6,601 nt of DNA, from NCBI GenBank assembly GCA_003521815.1, contig DPHE01000058.1, positions 1,547-8,147 on the forward strand, given 5' to 3'. The stretch comes from Colwellia sp. GTDB lineage: Bacteria; Pseudomonadota; Gammaproteobacteria; Enterobacterales; Alteromonadaceae. The notes beneath the pieces were generated by a model. It had not been told where the DNA came from and did no database searches. It saw nothing but the letters and a program-made list of their open reading frames with translations. This document shows positions 6,347 through 6,601 of the stretch, in pieces (within the stretch, counting starts at the first letter, position 1; each line of letters opens with the position of its first letter). Both the position numbers and the translations under genes were made by a program.

Positions 6347-6547
6347 CAAAAGGCTTTTATTCACTTATTTGTGTATAAACTTTAATTTAGCACATTAAAA
6401 CTAAGGGCCTAGCACCAAGTTAGTATAAAATTCATTCATAATACCCATTGAGTATATTTATTTTCATCCGCGGCGAATATTAACAAACGCGCCCATGTAC
6501 TTTACTTAGAGCAACTAGTCATATTCCCCGATTGTTCTGAGCAGGAT

Positions 6548-6583
6548 CCTTCGACCCTTCGACAAGCTCAGAGCTTATCGAAG
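6548..6583. repeat. REP-like repeat with long hairpin
   Basis: CCTTCGAC occurs twice in direct tandem (6548-6555 and 6556-6563). The second copy continues as CCTTCGACAAGCTCAG, identical over 16 bases to 2548-2563. CTTCGACAAGCTC (6557-6569) and GAGCTTATCGAAG (6571-6583) form a 13-bp stem with one mismatch and a single-base spacer. This is the same dispersed repeat family as in the oadB/wecA gap and, in reverse, at the left window edge (23-30). Confidence 0.65.
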
Positions 6584-6601
6584 AGTAGAAGAGTAGAAGA
6601 G
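6584..6601. repeat. AGTAGAAG tandem repeat at window edge
   Basis: Two complete AGTAGAAG units (6584-6591 and 6592-6599) are followed by the first two bases of a third, where the window ends. The preceding ATCGAAG resembles a partial unit, so the array may have grown from the end of the REP-like hairpin. The true length cannot be seen. Confidence 0.7.

Larger units (their letters stand above)
6111..6601. other. Upstream region of the oad operon
   Basis: No gene is visible in these 491 bases. The half next to oadG (6111 to about 6310) would be a long AT-rich leader containing the small palindrome AGGTCAAGACCT (6203-6214). The centre holds the candidate promoter and two similar operator-like palindromes. 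Beyond that, 6357-6378 is a loose palindrome with CAC and GTG six bases apart. The right end carries REP-like sequence and an 8-bp tandem repeat. The next gene to the right lies outside the window. Confidence 0.65.

Overview
The window looks like chromosomal DNA from an AT-rich marine gammaproteobacterium of the Alteromonadales. A Colwelliaceae-type genome (Colwellia or Thalassotalea) is my best guess. This rests on the low G+C, the short 376-residue OadB, the oadG-oadA-oadB order and the general character of the proteins. It is inference from familiarity, not from a search.

Layout, left to right. Positions 1-1154 hold no convincing gene. This stretch contains a GAAG microsatellite at the very edge, two inverted repeats and one excellent rho-independent terminator (687-718) with no recognisable gene in front of it. 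A dubious 94-codon rightward ORF follows (1155-1439) and runs tail-to-tail into the end of the next gene. Positions 1383-2405 (minus) encode a WecA-type polyprenyl-phosphate sugar-1-phosphate transferase, with its own promoter and a candidate terminator at its stop codon. Positions 2406-2873 are intergenic and hold REP-like palindromic repeats, a larger imperfect hairpin and a strong bidirectional terminator. Positions 2874-6110 (minus) are the three-gene oadGAB operon for the sodium-pumping oxaloacetate decarboxylase. Positions 6111-6601 are its upstream region. It carries a candidate promoter, two near-identical TATTGTATACAATA-type palindromes, more REP-like sequence and an 8-bp tandem repeat running off the edge.

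How the genes work together. OadG anchors and assembles the complex. OadA moves the carboxyl group of oxaloacetate onto its biotin. OadB decarboxylates carboxybiotin and exports Na+. The three genes are tightly spaced, and each internal Shine-Dalgarno site overlaps the stop codon of the gene before it, so coupled translation is likely. The WecA-type gene belongs to a different pathway, initiation of surface polysaccharide on undecaprenyl phosphate, and is separated from the operon by a terminator.

I see no undescribed multi-gene system. The most informative new signals are the paired palindromes around the oad promoter, the orphan terminator in the empty left arm, and the shared CCTTCGAC repeat family at both window ends and between the two transcription units.
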